Of a DNA stretch of 64,000 nt, positions 17,101 to 25,786 are shown in pieces. The notes under the pieces are model-generated. The model was not told the DNA's origin, searched no databases, and saw only the letters and a list, made by a program, of their open reading frames with translations. Origin of the DNA: UBA8752 sp002336475 (GTDB lineage Bacteria > Bacteroidota > Bacteroidia > Flavobacteriales_D > Sanyastnellaceae); contig OX044365.1 of assembly GCA_943846755.1 (NCBI GenBank), forward strand, positions 2,108,001 through 2,172,000. Direction: 5' to 3'. A program made the translations under genes and the position numbers. Position 1 is the first letter of the stretch, and every line of letters begins with the position of its first letter.

Positions 17101-19067
17101 GGCGTGGGTGAGACTTGGGCAGAAGCCGAAACGGTATCCATGCAACCGGTGGCCGTTGTGACCACGAGCGTGACAGGAAAGGTGCCCGTTTCGTCAGCTG
17201 TATACGAAGCCGTTTCACCACTGAGCCCGTTTCCGTTGACCGACCATTCGAAGGCCGTGATGGGGCCGCCTTGGCTTGCATCTGTGGTAGATGTTCCCGC
17301 GTCGAGCGTCAAAGGGCTGCCCAAACAAGCGGGCGCCGTGGTGAAGTTTGCCTGTGGCAATGAAGCCAAAACGATGGTCTGACTTTCGGAATCTGTGCAG
17401 CCGTTGGACGAGGAGACTTCGAGACCAAAAGTGAAATTTCCTGGCCCTTCCACGGTGACTGTGGGTGGTGTCGGCCCTGTGCCAATGACGCCTGTGCCAT
17501 CGAGGCTCCAGGTATATCCAACGGCGTCTTGAGAGGCATCGAGGGGTTGCACTTCCAGTGTTGTGGCGCAAGTGTCCGAAGGCAACTGGAAATCGGCGTT
17601 GGGTGGGGAGAGCACGGTGACAGGAACGGCATCCATGCCGAGGCACCCGGAGGCCAGGGTAGGAAAGACCAACACAGCGGCATTGTATACGCCGGAAGCG
17701 TCGTACACAAAACCGGGTTGCGAGGGAATGCCTTCAAATGGAATGAGGCCGTCCACCATGGCGATGGTCATGGAGTAGGCGCCATTGCCGTAGGTAAATG
17801 AGAAACTCAAATCTTCGGCTGTCAGCGGAGCAGAGGCCTCCCAACTGACGTCGTTAAATTGGAAGGGTTCGCCAGGGCAGAGTGTGGTGACATCGGAAGT
17901 GACCTCCACCGTTGGAGGCAGAGTGACCATGATTTCTTGGGTGGCGGTATCAATGCCACAGTGGTTCTGCGAGTAGAGGGTGACGGTGTAGGTGCCCGGT
18001 CCGGGAAAGGAGAGCAAGTGATTCTGTTGACTGGCACAATCCGCGCCCCAATCAATCCAGTTGGTGGGATCCGGTCCAGCGCCGATGTACGTCGCCGCAC
18101 CAAAGTCCCACTTTTCGGTCCTGACCGTGCTGTTTCCCCCAATGTTGTTGCCTTCAGATGCGCCACAGCAATTGGGGCATGACCCATTGCTCACTGTGGT
18201 TTCATCTTCAGGCCAACAGAGGACAGGATCTGCGACTTCAATCTCTGCTTCATCGATGTCCCACGTCAGAAATGCATTGCCCAAAGTGGCCTCTTTGTAT
18301 CCGGTTCCGACAATGCTGCCGCCAGGCACATAGGGGGAGTTCGCCCCTCGCACTGAGCAGAAGTTGGAATAGATCAATGTGAGTGTGTGGTCACATTCTC
18401 CAGAGGCACAATTTTGGGCGTCGTAAGTGTGCGATGCCCCCAGGATGCGGTAAATCTCATCGCCCACGCTCGAAGAGAACTTTAGGGTGTCGTATGCGGG
18501 ATTGGTAAGTACCTCATCCATGGTGAAGTTGTCGGGTGCAGAACCGTCGCCCCAATCCAAACTGAAACTCCATGTGGGGCTGAATGCCAGGTTGATGTCG
18601 ACCTTGGGAAAGGCGTCAAAAGGCGCGCAACCGGCGTTGTTGTCGCCATAGACCAGCACCGCCCCTGGGTTTTCGGGCTCATATACGAGAACGCCTAATT
18701 GACCTCCGGGGCAAGCATTGGTGGTGACGGTGATGTTGAAGGTTTGCCAATCGTCAGGGGAATAGGTATGGGACAGAGGCGCATTGCCGTTCCAATTCCC
18801 GATGGCCTCAGGGGCAGAGCCATCTCCCCAATCGACCACCACTCCGGTGTGGTTTGCCGGTGCGGCCGTCAGTTCAAAAGTGAAGGGGCTGGGGTCTGCT
18901 GTGACACTGCCGATGCATTGAAACCAGTGGGGTGTGCTGGTTGTGGCAGGCAATGCAGCGATGCTCTCTGTGCCAAGGAACACGGGGCATTGTGCGGTCA
19001 ACTTCACAGTGATGGAGTTGAGGGCAGCGCACGATAGCGCGAATATGAGCCAACGGAGGAGCGCCAT
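14145..19067 (-). CDS. Giant PKD-repeat surface protein with type B type IX sorting domain
   Basis: The product is about 1,640 residues with a signal peptide (LLRWLIFALSCAALNSITV). The body is a run of PKD/immunoglobulin-like domains with recurring VDWGDGSAP, WDFGD and HTY segments, rich in Cys, Thr, Ser and Gly and lacking membrane spans. The last hundred residues form the gliding-motility-associated (CHU_C) domain: GVPSAFTPTFGGDG, NDVFFPQL, YSFTVYNRWGEQIF and a final Gly-x-Val strand. This is the type B signal for type IX secretion. I chose the ATG at 19067 because the in-frame start at 19097 adds residues ahead of the signal peptide. It is probably a surface adhesin. Confidence 0.92.
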   Translation of the reverse strand: MALLRWLIFALSCAALNSITVKLTAQCPVFLGTESIAALPATTSTPHWFQCIGSVTADPSPFTFELTAAPANHTGVVVDWGDGSAPEAIGNWNGNAPLSHTYSPDDWQTFNITVTTNACPGGQLGVLVYEPENPGAVLVYGDNNAGCAPFDAFPKVDINLAFSPTWSFSLDWGDGSAPDNFTMDEVLTNPAYDTLKFSSSVGDEIYRILGASHTYDAQNCASGECDHTLTLIYSNFCSVRGANSPYVPGGSIVGTGYKEATLGNAFLTWDIDEAEIEVADPVLCWPEDETTVSNGSCPNCCGASEGNNIGGNSTVRTEKWDFGAATYIGAGPDPTNWIDWGADCASQQNHLLSFPGPGTYTVTLYSQNHCGIDTATQEIMVTLPPTVEVTSDVTTLCPGEPFQFNDVSWEASAPLTAEDLSFSFTYGNGAYSMTIAMVDGLIPFEGIPSQPGFVYDASGVYNAAVLVFPTLASGCLGMDAVPVTVLSPPNADFQLPSDTCATTLEVQPLDASQDAVGYTWSLDGTGVIGTGPTPPTVTVEGPGNFTFGLEVSSSNGCTDSESQTIVLASLPQANFTTAPACLGSPLTLDAGTSTTDASQGGPITAFEWSVNGNGLSGETASYTADETGTFPVTLVVTTATGCMDTVSASAQVSPTPSIAWAATDTIGCSPLVLPFSATDTTGTISDNALNWYFGHGSTNQLDSDGTHTWPPNNGEDTVHYTVLVEAGIGTCTDTETVTVSVAPAPFVQTVGGEVCSGTSFSFQGNAFNLGAQGEWFWEVDNVWSGAAQDYGTITSDFEGFSYTFENPDLLTDTVTIDLEVSRLNGCYAATSATLLVRPEFQPEINDAAGCTPFAFTVPNQNALSVDWDFGDSGNPGPEGASAHLYTIAGNYIVTGQGTSVFGCDGSATAAIEVFGSPTPTLSAENTLCAPEPVNPQRSGTPEDGATSWTLQVDLGTTYPWNGSPDTLLSLTPGTHLLTLLATNDEGCSAQTSTTVTVQEEVEASFTLPEGGCEPIAFGVNDVAVSNGAIATWTIDTPFGTETLTGNAPAAPQWTAAPGGPGSNGTAATYHVGLSVTNPLTGCTATASDSINVEPQPQGQLVIEGLSGCDVLATFSYTGTADSLIWDFGDPFSPASEVTNVNTISHAYPNPLGTGYVTVASVTAISEGCSDYDALDLSVPALPIADFAIPDTLCLGEAVTLENLSTGIPLDIGTAGGAWTWVIGGDTLIGFEPTGPVADTLLLNSGPLSNALLPVSLNVVHPENGCSDAVSTQIVVLGQPEASFILTPDVVFDAPYVTNVIDMNQSPAGTTETWDIEANGAYDTSGGSIAWTDDAYGTHLVQVTLDNFGCTDSLTAAVTLVPPAPLVSFTGDTTSCAPLQAVFYPSTESVVDSLVWSFGQGATRTITDLLGEPVGFSYFEPGIYTVWVTAYGPGGSAVSESQTVTVLEQVNAGFSIFPNECVEVGDVVELTPNFNYGDASYTWSLGDGTVIESPDGSIVTHTYSASGDPNITLTIQNELCTDSTDRNTCVIEFEGGSVGVPSAFTPTFGGDGSGSQAFGDDDLRDNDVFFPQLRGNPIAYSFTVYNRWGEQIFSTSDPNVGWNGYFQGKLCKQDVYVWRVAAVFLDGTTAEQAGDVTLIRR

Positions 19068-19215
19068 GTAGTGTTCTATACGGGGTGGAAGCCCCAATTG
19101 TTACGGCATACAGATTGCATGGAAGGAAATTACCTGAGAGCGCCTGTCCATATGCCGAGGCAGGGCGGACTTGTTCACCTTGCGTTGGTCACTTCTGATG
19201 GCTGATCCGGTCTGA

Positions 19216-20469
19216 TCACCAAAGACTCCGCAGGAAAAAGAGGGTCAAACCCAATAAAAAAGCCAGCCCCAGGTAGGCGGTCCAACGCAGCCATCTTTGG
19301 GGGCGTGCGGCTTCTGGAAATTGGCCCCGGGTGACCAAGATGAGCATGGCCAAAGCGGAAGGTGGGGCGATGCAGAAGCTCAGGATGTTGCCCAGGTCAA
19401 GGAGCGTGCGAATGTCCTCTGGGAAAGCGACGATCAGCAACAGCGCACCCAGTGAGATCAGCACCAAACTGGTGCGTTCATGGCCCAGGCGCACAGGGGC
19501 ATTGCGCAGAGCGGCGATCCCATGGCTGAAACTTCTGCTGAACCCATCGAGGCAAGCGATACAGGTGCCGAGCATGGCTGCAAAGGCTGCGGAGCCTACA
19601 AAAGGAGCACTCCACGGCCCCAACACTTCGGTGTAGAGTCCGATGATGCCTGCAGCAAAAGCAGCGGTGCCACTGGGCAAGGCCATGTCATGGGTGCGCA
19701 ACAACAAGGCGCCTAGCAACAGAAAACACAACGCCAACACGACGCAAAAGGCATAGCCGAGGTTGAATTCACGCAATGCAGAGCGCAGCCGAGGAGTGTA
19801 CCCTGTTTGCCGGTAGCGCTCAAGGGTCCAGATGCTCACCCATGGACTCAGGTCTACGGCAGAAGGCATCCACCCGAGCAGGGCGATCAAGAAGGTGAAT
19901 TCGGCGCCCCTCCATGGGTTAAATGATGCGGGGGCTGGAGGAACGGCGGAGATGGGGGTGTGCAAAAGGGCTCCTGCTGTGGCCCCTAAGGTTCCGATGA
20001 GCAGCACCAAGCTGATGGCCTTGATCACTTTGTCGAGGGCAGCAAACTTGCCGATGAGCAGGATGCCAACACACCCGGTAAAAGTGACCACGGCCACATG
20101 TGGTGTCGCATTGAAGCCAAGGATGCGGGAGACGCCAAAAAGGTGGTCCAGAAAGGAGGCGGTGACAATGCCCACGCCACCCATCACAAAGGCACAAGTG
20201 AGGGTGGTCAGAATGAGGTAGGTCCACGAGGCCCATTTGCCGAAAGTGCGGTAGCCTGCAATCAAGGATGTCCCTGTGGCATTGGCGTAGCGGGTGCCGA
20301 ATTCAAAGAAGGGGTACTTGGCGATGTTGGCGGCGAGCACTGCCCACAACAATGCGAATCCATAATCGGCTCCGGCTCGGGTGGCCTGCACCAGGTGGCT
20401 TGTTCCGATGGCGGTAGAAGCGAACAAAATGCCGGGTCCGAGCGTGAGCAGGAGTCGGCGGAGGTTCAT
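19216..20469 (-). CDS. Nramp-related divalent metal transporter
   Basis: The 417-residue protein has about 11 membrane segments and the Nramp fold start GPGILFASTAIGTSH. Canonical Nramp metal-site motifs are replaced: the DPGN of helix 1 reads AIGTSH, and the MPH of helix 6 reads MPSAVDLS. This matches an Nramp-related clade seen in Bacteroidota whose substrate is not established; some distant Nramp relatives carry magnesium. It follows the MbnH gene by three bases, so it belongs to the MbnP-MbnH operon. Metal transport is likely, but iron or manganese specificity should not be assumed. Confidence 0.82.
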   Translation of the reverse strand: MNLRRLLLTLGPGILFASTAIGTSHLVQATRAGADYGFALLWAVLAANIAKYPFFEFGTRYANATGTSLIAGYRTFGKWASWTYLILTTLTCAFVMGGVGIVTASFLDHLFGVSRILGFNATPHVAVVTFTGCVGILLIGKFAALDKVIKAISLVLLIGTLGATAGALLHTPISAVPPAPASFNPWRGAEFTFLIALLGWMPSAVDLSPWVSIWTLERYRQTGYTPRLRSALREFNLGYAFCVVLALCFLLLGALLLRTHDMALPSGTAAFAAGIIGLYTEVLGPWSAPFVGSAAFAAMLGTCIACLDGFSRSFSHGIAALRNAPVRLGHERTSLVLISLGALLLIVAFPEDIRTLLDLGNILSFCIAPPSALAMLILVTRGQFPEAARPQRWLRWTAYLGLAFLLGLTLFFLRSLW

Positions 20470-20472
20470 GGT

Positions 20473-21603
20473 TCAGTGGGGGTCGGCGAATGCTGGATTT
20501 GAAGCAAACGCAGTATCGGTCAAGGTATGAAGGAAGGCGATGAGCGCTTCTTTTTGCTGGGGTTGCAGCATCAGCCCGCCAGAACTGTACTTCATGAATG
20601 GGTCGATGGTCTGCGAGGGTTGCCCTCCAGAGTTGTAGTGATCCAACACCTCTTCCAATGTCTGGAAGCGGCCATCGTGCATGTAGGGCGGCGACAGCGC
20701 TACGTTGCGCAGCGTGGGTGTTCGGAAACGGCCACTGTCCAAGGCCACCCCGGTAATGCCAGCCAGCCCGGGGTCGGCGCCAAACGTGGCGTCTAATCCA
20801 TTGTTGTGGAAGAGGTAGTCGGAAAATTGCAATCCTGCTTCACCGTGGCAATGGAAGCAATCGCCGCCGAACTGACCGCCGCTGACCACTTCTGGATCAC
20901 CCCCTTCCCGGTTGAAGATCTCATAGCCTTGAAATTCCAGTTCCGAAAGTTGGGTCACCCCCCTGCGCCACCGGTCAAATTTGCTGTCGGCAGAAATCAT
21001 GGTGCGCAAGAATTGTGCAACGGCTTTGCTCACTTTTTCTGAGGAGACACCGGCTTCACCAAAGGCTGTGAGGAAGCGCTCCGCATATTCGGGGTCGGCG
21101 GCCAGTCTAGCTTCTGCTTCTGCCCACGGCAGGTTCATTTCGTCTGGGTGGGGAATGGGATCCAGTATTTGTTCCTCCAAGGTTGCTGCCCTGCCGTCCC
21201 AGAAGAAATGTTGGGCCCAGCCCATGTTGACCAAGGCCATGGCATTGCGGGTGCCTTGGGCCCCCGTCACTCCGGTGGAAACAGGATTGGGATCGGCAAA
21301 TGCGAAAGAGGGCAAATGGCAACTTCCACAGCTCATGGTACTGTCGGAACTCAGCCCCGTTTCCCAAAAAAGCAGCCTTCCCAACTCCACGCCTTCCACG
21401 GTCATGGGGTTGTCCGGCGGGATGTCCATGGGGGGGAAAAACGGCGGAATGTCGATTTCGTAAGCGGTGGTTCCCGGTGGGGTCTTGCACGTGGCCGTTT
21501 CGTCTGGCCGACACCCAGATGCTGCCAACACCCCCCACGCCAAAAGCCACACCGCAGAGCGGTTCATCAGTGAGGTGAGCGGGCGGGGCATCATGGCCAT
21601 CAA
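20473..21603 (-). CDS. MbnH-like di-heme cytochrome c peroxidase family lipoprotein
   Basis: The protein has a lipoprotein signal with lipobox LAASGC and two heme c sites, SCGSCH and CFHCH, in the arrangement of bacterial cytochrome c peroxidase, MauG and MbnH. The distal region YMHDGRFQTLEEVLDHY is typical. In MbnH the di-heme centre oxidises a tryptophan of the partner MbnP to kynurenine, creating a copper site. The gene follows an MbnP-like gene by 19 bases, which supports the MbnH assignment over an ordinary peroxidase. The start may be the ATG at 21567, which gives a shorter n-region. Confidence 0.88.
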   Translation of the reverse strand: MMAMMPRPLTSLMNRSAVWLLAWGVLAASGCRPDETATCKTPPGTTAYEIDIPPFFPPMDIPPDNPMTVEGVELGRLLFWETGLSSDSTMSCGSCHLPSFAFADPNPVSTGVTGAQGTRNAMALVNMGWAQHFFWDGRAATLEEQILDPIPHPDEMNLPWAEAEARLAADPEYAERFLTAFGEAGVSSEKVSKAVAQFLRTMISADSKFDRWRRGVTQLSELEFQGYEIFNREGGDPEVVSGGQFGGDCFHCHGEAGLQFSDYLFHNNGLDATFGADPGLAGITGVALDSGRFRTPTLRNVALSPPYMHDGRFQTLEEVLDHYNSGGQPSQTIDPFMKYSSGGLMLQPQQKEALIAFLHTLTDTAFASNPAFADPH

Positions 21604-21622
21604 GATAACGCGGAGTGCGGTT

Positions 21623-22387
21623 TTAGTTCTTGACCAGGGTCACAGCTGCTTGCTGACCCGCCACGTATCGCTCTGCGAGTCCGAGGTTGTCGCCAGTATG
21701 GGTCACGTTGTCCTCCCGAACATCGATGGTGTCGTTTCCAAGGACCAGAAAGTCCAGCAACTCGCCTTCCAGGCTGAATTCGTGGGTGCTACATTCTGCC
21801 ACGGTCCATGGCTCGTTGTATTTGATCTCCACGAGTTGCGGATCACCGCCGATGTGGAAGGCATACGGATGGATGAAGTTCTCCCCTCCGGTGGTGTCGG
21901 CTTTGCCATCGAATTTGCTGAAGATGTATCCGGTGTTCCAGCTCCAGAACATGCCTGCGCTGCCATTGACGCCCAAGGGATGGTCGTTGGGCCAAATGGT
22001 CGGGTCGGTATCGGTATTGTACTCGGTGGGAACACCAAGGTGTGCGCGAAAACCTGAGTAGGTGCCCGGCTCTACGATGTAACTCCAGGCATTCGGTGCA
22101 CCGGCATCCCACCTTTCAGCGTCGGACAGCCGCACGGCCCCTGTATCGTTGAGGAGTTCAATGCCGCCGAGGTATATCGAGAATGTCTCGAGCCTCAAAC
22201 GGTTACCTGCTGCATCCAATGCCGTTCGCCCCACCAAAACGGAGTCTCCGTCAAAGCTAAAATTGGCGCTCAAGGTCAATGTGCCTGGACCACCGTGCAT
22301 GGGTTCCGGCTTGCACCCTGTGGCCATGATGCCAATCAAGACGGTGGATGCAAAAAAGAAGCGGAATGTCGATGATGTGGCGTTCAT
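21623..22387 (-). CDS. MbnP-like copper-binding lipoprotein
   Basis: The 254-residue protein has a lipobox (LIGIMATGC) and the MbnP family layout: LTLSANFSFDGDSVLVG at the start, GTYSGFRAHLGVP in the middle, and the hallmark GMFWSWNTGYIFSKFDG followed by YAFHIGG. In characterised MbnP proteins a tryptophan becomes kynurenine and binds Cu(I). The Trp-rich WSWN segment and nearby His fit that use but do not prove it. I chose the ATG at 22387 because it gives a clean signal peptide and has a good Shine-Dalgarno site upstream. The gene begins the MbnP-MbnH-Nramp operon. Confidence 0.88.
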   Translation of the reverse strand: MNATSSTFRFFFASTVLIGIMATGCKPEPMHGGPGTLTLSANFSFDGDSVLVGRTALDAAGNRLRLETFSIYLGGIELLNDTGAVRLSDAERWDAGAPNAWSYIVEPGTYSGFRAHLGVPTEYNTDTDPTIWPNDHPLGVNGSAGMFWSWNTGYIFSKFDGKADTTGGENFIHPYAFHIGGDPQLVEIKYNEPWTVAECSTHEFSLEGELLDFLVLGNDTIDVREDNVTHTGDNLGLAERYVAGQQAAVTLVKN

Positions 22388-22398
22388 GGTGTGAATTT

Positions 22399-22406
22399 CC
22401 TCCTTT
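22399..22406 (-). promoter_or_regulatory. Shine-Dalgarno site of the MbnP gene
   Basis: AAAGGAGG on the minus strand lies 11 bases before the ATG at 22387. Strong Shine-Dalgarno sites are rare in this window, and this one decides the start 132 bases inside the longest open frame. Confidence 0.6.
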
Positions 22407-22501
22407 CTAAACGGTTGCACAGGGGTGCAGGTTGCAAATGATTCACCAAAAGCGTGTGAAGGGGCTTGGGTGACTTCAGAGCTTGGGCGACCTTGGAGGC
22501 C

Positions 22502-25500
22502 ATGAAGCAAGCTGCGCACGGCGAAACCCCTCAGAACGGTGGGATGGAGGAGACTGGTGGTTTCCGTGTGATGCGGGCCTCGGCGGGCAGCGGTAAAACG
22601 TTTCGATTGGTCGAGGCTTACCTCGCTTGTTGCTTGGGGTCAAAGGAGCCGCTGCGCTTTCGGCGCATTTTGGCCTTGACCTTTACCAACAAGGCGGCCC
22701 AAGAGATGAAGGACCGCGTCATTTCTGAACTCGACATATTGGCGGTAGACGTCGCCCGCAGCAAGCACCTCAGTGGATTGCTTCAGGCGACGGGATTGGA
22801 CGAATCGGAGCTTGCCCAGCGCGCGGCTCAGCTGCGGCGCACCTTACAGCGCCATTATGGGGAGTTGTCGGTGATGACGCTCGATAAGTTTGTGGGCGGG
22901 TTGGTCCGGGGCTTTGCTACGGACTTGCAGTTGGAGCACGACTTTTCGATCGAGCTCGATACGGCCCGGCTGCTGGAGTCCGCTGTGGACCGTGTGCTTG
23001 ACCGAATGGGGCGCGATGAAGACTTGACGGAATTGTTGGGTCGTTTTGTAGAGCAGGCGGTGGAGGATGACCGCGACGCCAAGGTGCGCAGGCAGCTCAT
23101 CGACATTGGTGAGGCCATCGAGCAAGAGCAAATGCAGCCTCTTTTGCGGGCCTTTGCAGCGTGGACGCCCGCGGAATTTTTGGAAGTCCAAGACGGGATG
23201 CGCCAGGAGGTCAGCCAGAAGCGCGCTGCCTTGCGCAAAGCGGCGCGCGAACTTGCTGAGGCGTTATCGGCCGCGGGTTTGGATGAGGTCTTTACCAGCA
23301 AATGGGTGACCACCAAATGGCTTCCCAGCATCATAGCGGGAAAGGCGGAGGAGCGGGGCAGCACCCTCACCAAAGGGACGGAAAACGGCCAGTGGGCGAA
23401 GAAAACCGATCTAGAAGGCGCTGCAGCCATTGCCCCTTTTCAGGAACAACTTGAGGCCGTGGCCCGGTTGGAATTGGAGCAAGCCAAATGTGCCTCAGGG
23501 CGGGATTACAGAACGCGGCGATTGCTGGCTGAGCGCTTGCCGTTGATTGGAACCCTCACCGCGTTGCGTCGGGCGAGTTTGGAGGTGCAGGCCGAAGAAA
23601 ATGTGCGCACCCTGGGTGGCTTGAATGCCATGATTGCCGATGTAGTGGCGGAGAATCCGGCGCCTTTTATTTTCGAAAGAACCGGAGAGCGCTACGATCA
23701 CATTTTTATCGATGAGTTCCAAGACACCTCTGTCACGCAATGGCACAATTTGGCCGTTGCCGTGAGCGAAACGCTGGCTCAGGGGTACTTGTCGTTGGTG
23801 GTGGGCGATGCCAAACAGGCCATCTACCGCTGGCGCAATGGAGATCACAGACAGCTGTTGTCGCTGCCCGATTTGGTTTCCGATGCTCCCGGGGGATTGC
23901 CCCCTGCTTTGAGCGATGCTGCCGGACAAATGGCGGCTGCTTTTGAGGATGAGCCCATTTTAGACAACTGGCGGAGTGCACCGGAAATCGTGCGGTTCAA
24001 CAATGCCCTCTACACCACTTTGGGAGAAGGTTTGGGGGCAGACTTGAGTGCCGTTTACACAGGGTCTGCGCAGGAACCGCGCAAGGATTTTCCCGGTGCC
24101 GTGGAGGTGGAGGTGGTTCAAGGGGAGACGGCGGACGAGCGCTTTGAAGCGGTGTGCTTGTGGATGGAAGCCCGCATTCGGGGCGCCATGGAGGACGGGT
24201 TCTCTCCAGGAGACATCGCACTGCTTGTGCGCACCAACAAAGAAGCCAAGCAGCTCGCTGAGTTCCTGTTGGGATGTACCCCAACCATTGTGCCTTTTAC
24301 AGATGAAAGCTTGGCCTTGGGCCGGCACCCGGCAGCTTTGGCTGTGGTGCAGTTGCTGGAGCTTGTGGTGGACCCCGTAGCCCCGGGCCCCTTGCTCAAA
24401 TTCGTGCAGGCATGGGGTGCGATGGAAGTCGAGGCCGGTCGGCCTTGGAGCGAAGCTGCACATTTGGCCAAGCACCACAAGTGGAAGGAATACACCCGGA
24501 GCAACGGAACAAAAGGGAAGTATGGAACCCTCGATACCGAAAAGTTGGTGCAGGATTTAATTCCCGGTTTTGACCGCGCGCAATGGTCGGCATTGCCGCT
24601 TGGAGAATGCATGGGCCGGGTCTTGAGGAGCCTCGATGTGGACACGCGTTATCCGGCGCACGCTGAGGCGCTGATGGAATTGACTTCGGAGCGGGCTGCC
24701 ATGGACCATGGCATTGCCGGCTTTCTGTCGCATTGGCAGAGAAAAGGGGCACAGCAGTCCATTCGCGTTTTGCCGGGTCCTGATGCCGTTCGAATTTTGA
24801 CGGTGCACAAAAGCAAGGGGCTGCAGTACCCTGTGGTCATTACCCGTTTCGGAGACTCCGACATCCACAACACCGACACATTGATGCCGGCGCACTTGGA
24901 TGCTGAGGTGTACGGTGTTCCTGGTGTGGTGGTGCCCCAACATGTTCTGTCAGAGACTGCCGCGCATGAAGTGTGGGACCTTGAACATGCCCGCCAACGG
25001 TTTGACTCCACCAATGTGGCGTATGTCTGCAGCACGCGCGCTGAGGTGCGTTTGCATGTCATCATTGATGTCAAAAAGATGGAATGGCGCAAGGAAGAAG
25101 CGCCAGGTAAACTGGGACGTATGGTCGCTCGGGGCATTGAGGACGCGTTTTCTTGCGACCTGACTTCAGGCCCGTGGTTTACGGGAGATTTGACCACAGC
25201 AGTTCCCCTCCCGGAGGAGGACAAGGCGCGAGATGTGGTGTCCCACGCCATTTCTGGATTTGCGTTTCACGGCATTCCCGACGGCGTGTTGGCAGGCCGG
25301 CGAGAAGACCGCGATTTGCCGGTTTTGGGTGCCATGGACCGGCGGGAATTTGGAAACGCGGTGCATGCGGTTTTGGCTCGGATTCGCACAGCAGATGACG
25401 CTGAGCGGGTGTTCCAAAGGCGCTGGCCATGGCTCAAATGCGCTGAACAGGATTGGGAAAAAGTGGTCCATGCGGCGCGCAGCGTGCTGGCCTCTTCAGC

Positions 25501-25783
25501 CATGGCGCCGTGGTTTGATGGCCGGGGTAAGGTCTACTTGGAACGGGACCTTGTCGGTGCCGATGGGAAAATGGTCCGCCCCGACCGTGTTGTGGACCTC
25601 GGCGATGAAATCGCAGTGATCGATTTTAAAACGGCCGAAGAGTCTGACGAGAAAAAACGGAAGGAACACGCCAAGCAGGTTCGGGCTTACATGCAGGCCT
25701 TACAGCGCCACGACGGCCCGAGGGTACGGGGACTCGTGTACTATGTTGTCCTTGACGAAGTGGTAGAAATCGAAGCCCTTTAA
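22502..25783 (+). CDS. AddA-like UvrD helicase / PD-(D/E)XK nuclease
   Basis: The 1,093-residue protein has all superfamily 1A helicase motifs in order: ASAGSGKTF (Walker A, about residue 26), ALTFTNKAAQEMKDR, FIDEFQDTS (about 405), VVGDAKQAIYRWRNGD, VRILTVHKSKGLQYP and the motif VI region VAYVCSTRA. The C-terminus is a RecB-type nuclease with FGNAVHAVL, RPDRVVDL and VIDFKTA. It should act with the AddB-like protein to resect broken DNA ends. AddA and AddB are usually adjacent; here they are about 12 kb apart on opposite strands. The ATG at 22502 or 22544 is the likely start. Confidence 0.9.
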   Translation: MKQAAHGETPQNGGMEETGGFRVMRASAGSGKTFRLVEAYLACCLGSKEPLRFRRILALTFTNKAAQEMKDRVISELDILAVDVARSKHLSGLLQATGLDESELAQRAAQLRRTLQRHYGELSVMTLDKFVGGLVRGFATDLQLEHDFSIELDTARLLESAVDRVLDRMGRDEDLTELLGRFVEQAVEDDRDAKVRRQLIDIGEAIEQEQMQPLLRAFAAWTPAEFLEVQDGMRQEVSQKRAALRKAARELAEALSAAGLDEVFTSKWVTTKWLPSIIAGKAEERGSTLTKGTENGQWAKKTDLEGAAAIAPFQEQLEAVARLELEQAKCASGRDYRTRRLLAERLPLIGTLTALRRASLEVQAEENVRTLGGLNAMIADVVAENPAPFIFERTGERYDHIFIDEFQDTSVTQWHNLAVAVSETLAQGYLSLVVGDAKQAIYRWRNGDHRQLLSLPDLVSDAPGGLPPALSDAAGQMAAAFEDEPILDNWRSAPEIVRFNNALYTTLGEGLGADLSAVYTGSAQEPRKDFPGAVEVEVVQGETADERFEAVCLWMEARIRGAMEDGFSPGDIALLVRTNKEAKQLAEFLLGCTPTIVPFTDESLALGRHPAALAVVQLLELVVDPVAPGPLLKFVQAWGAMEVEAGRPWSEAAHLAKHHKWKEYTRSNGTKGKYGTLDTEKLVQDLIPGFDRAQWSALPLGECMGRVLRSLDVDTRYPAHAEALMELTSERAAMDHGIAGFLSHWQRKGAQQSIRVLPGPDAVRILTVHKSKGLQYPVVITRFGDSDIHNTDTLMPAHLDAEVYGVPGVVVPQHVLSETAAHEVWDLEHARQRFDSTNVAYVCSTRAEVRLHVIIDVKKMEWRKEEAPGKLGRMVARGIEDAFSCDLTSGPWFTGDLTTAVPLPEEDKARDVVSHAISGFAFHGIPDGVLAGRREDRDLPVLGAMDRREFGNAVHAVLARIRTADDAERVFQRRWPWLKCAEQDWEKVVHAARSVLASSAMAPWFDGRGKVYLERDLVGADGKMVRPDRVVDLGDEIAVIDFKTAEESDEKKRKEHAKQVRAYMQALQRHDGPRVRGLVYYVVLDEVVEIEAL

Positions 25784-25786
25784 AGT

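Noticed and set aside
14145..19067. DNA tandem repeats or a repeat array in the giant protein gene
   Set aside because: The PKD repeats are similar at protein level only; I see no near-identical DNA repeats.
19068..19215. RNA gene or small protein between the Nramp-like gene and the giant protein gene
   Set aside because: I found no tRNA-like cloverleaf, no convincing open frame and no clear promoter box in this gap of about 150 bases.
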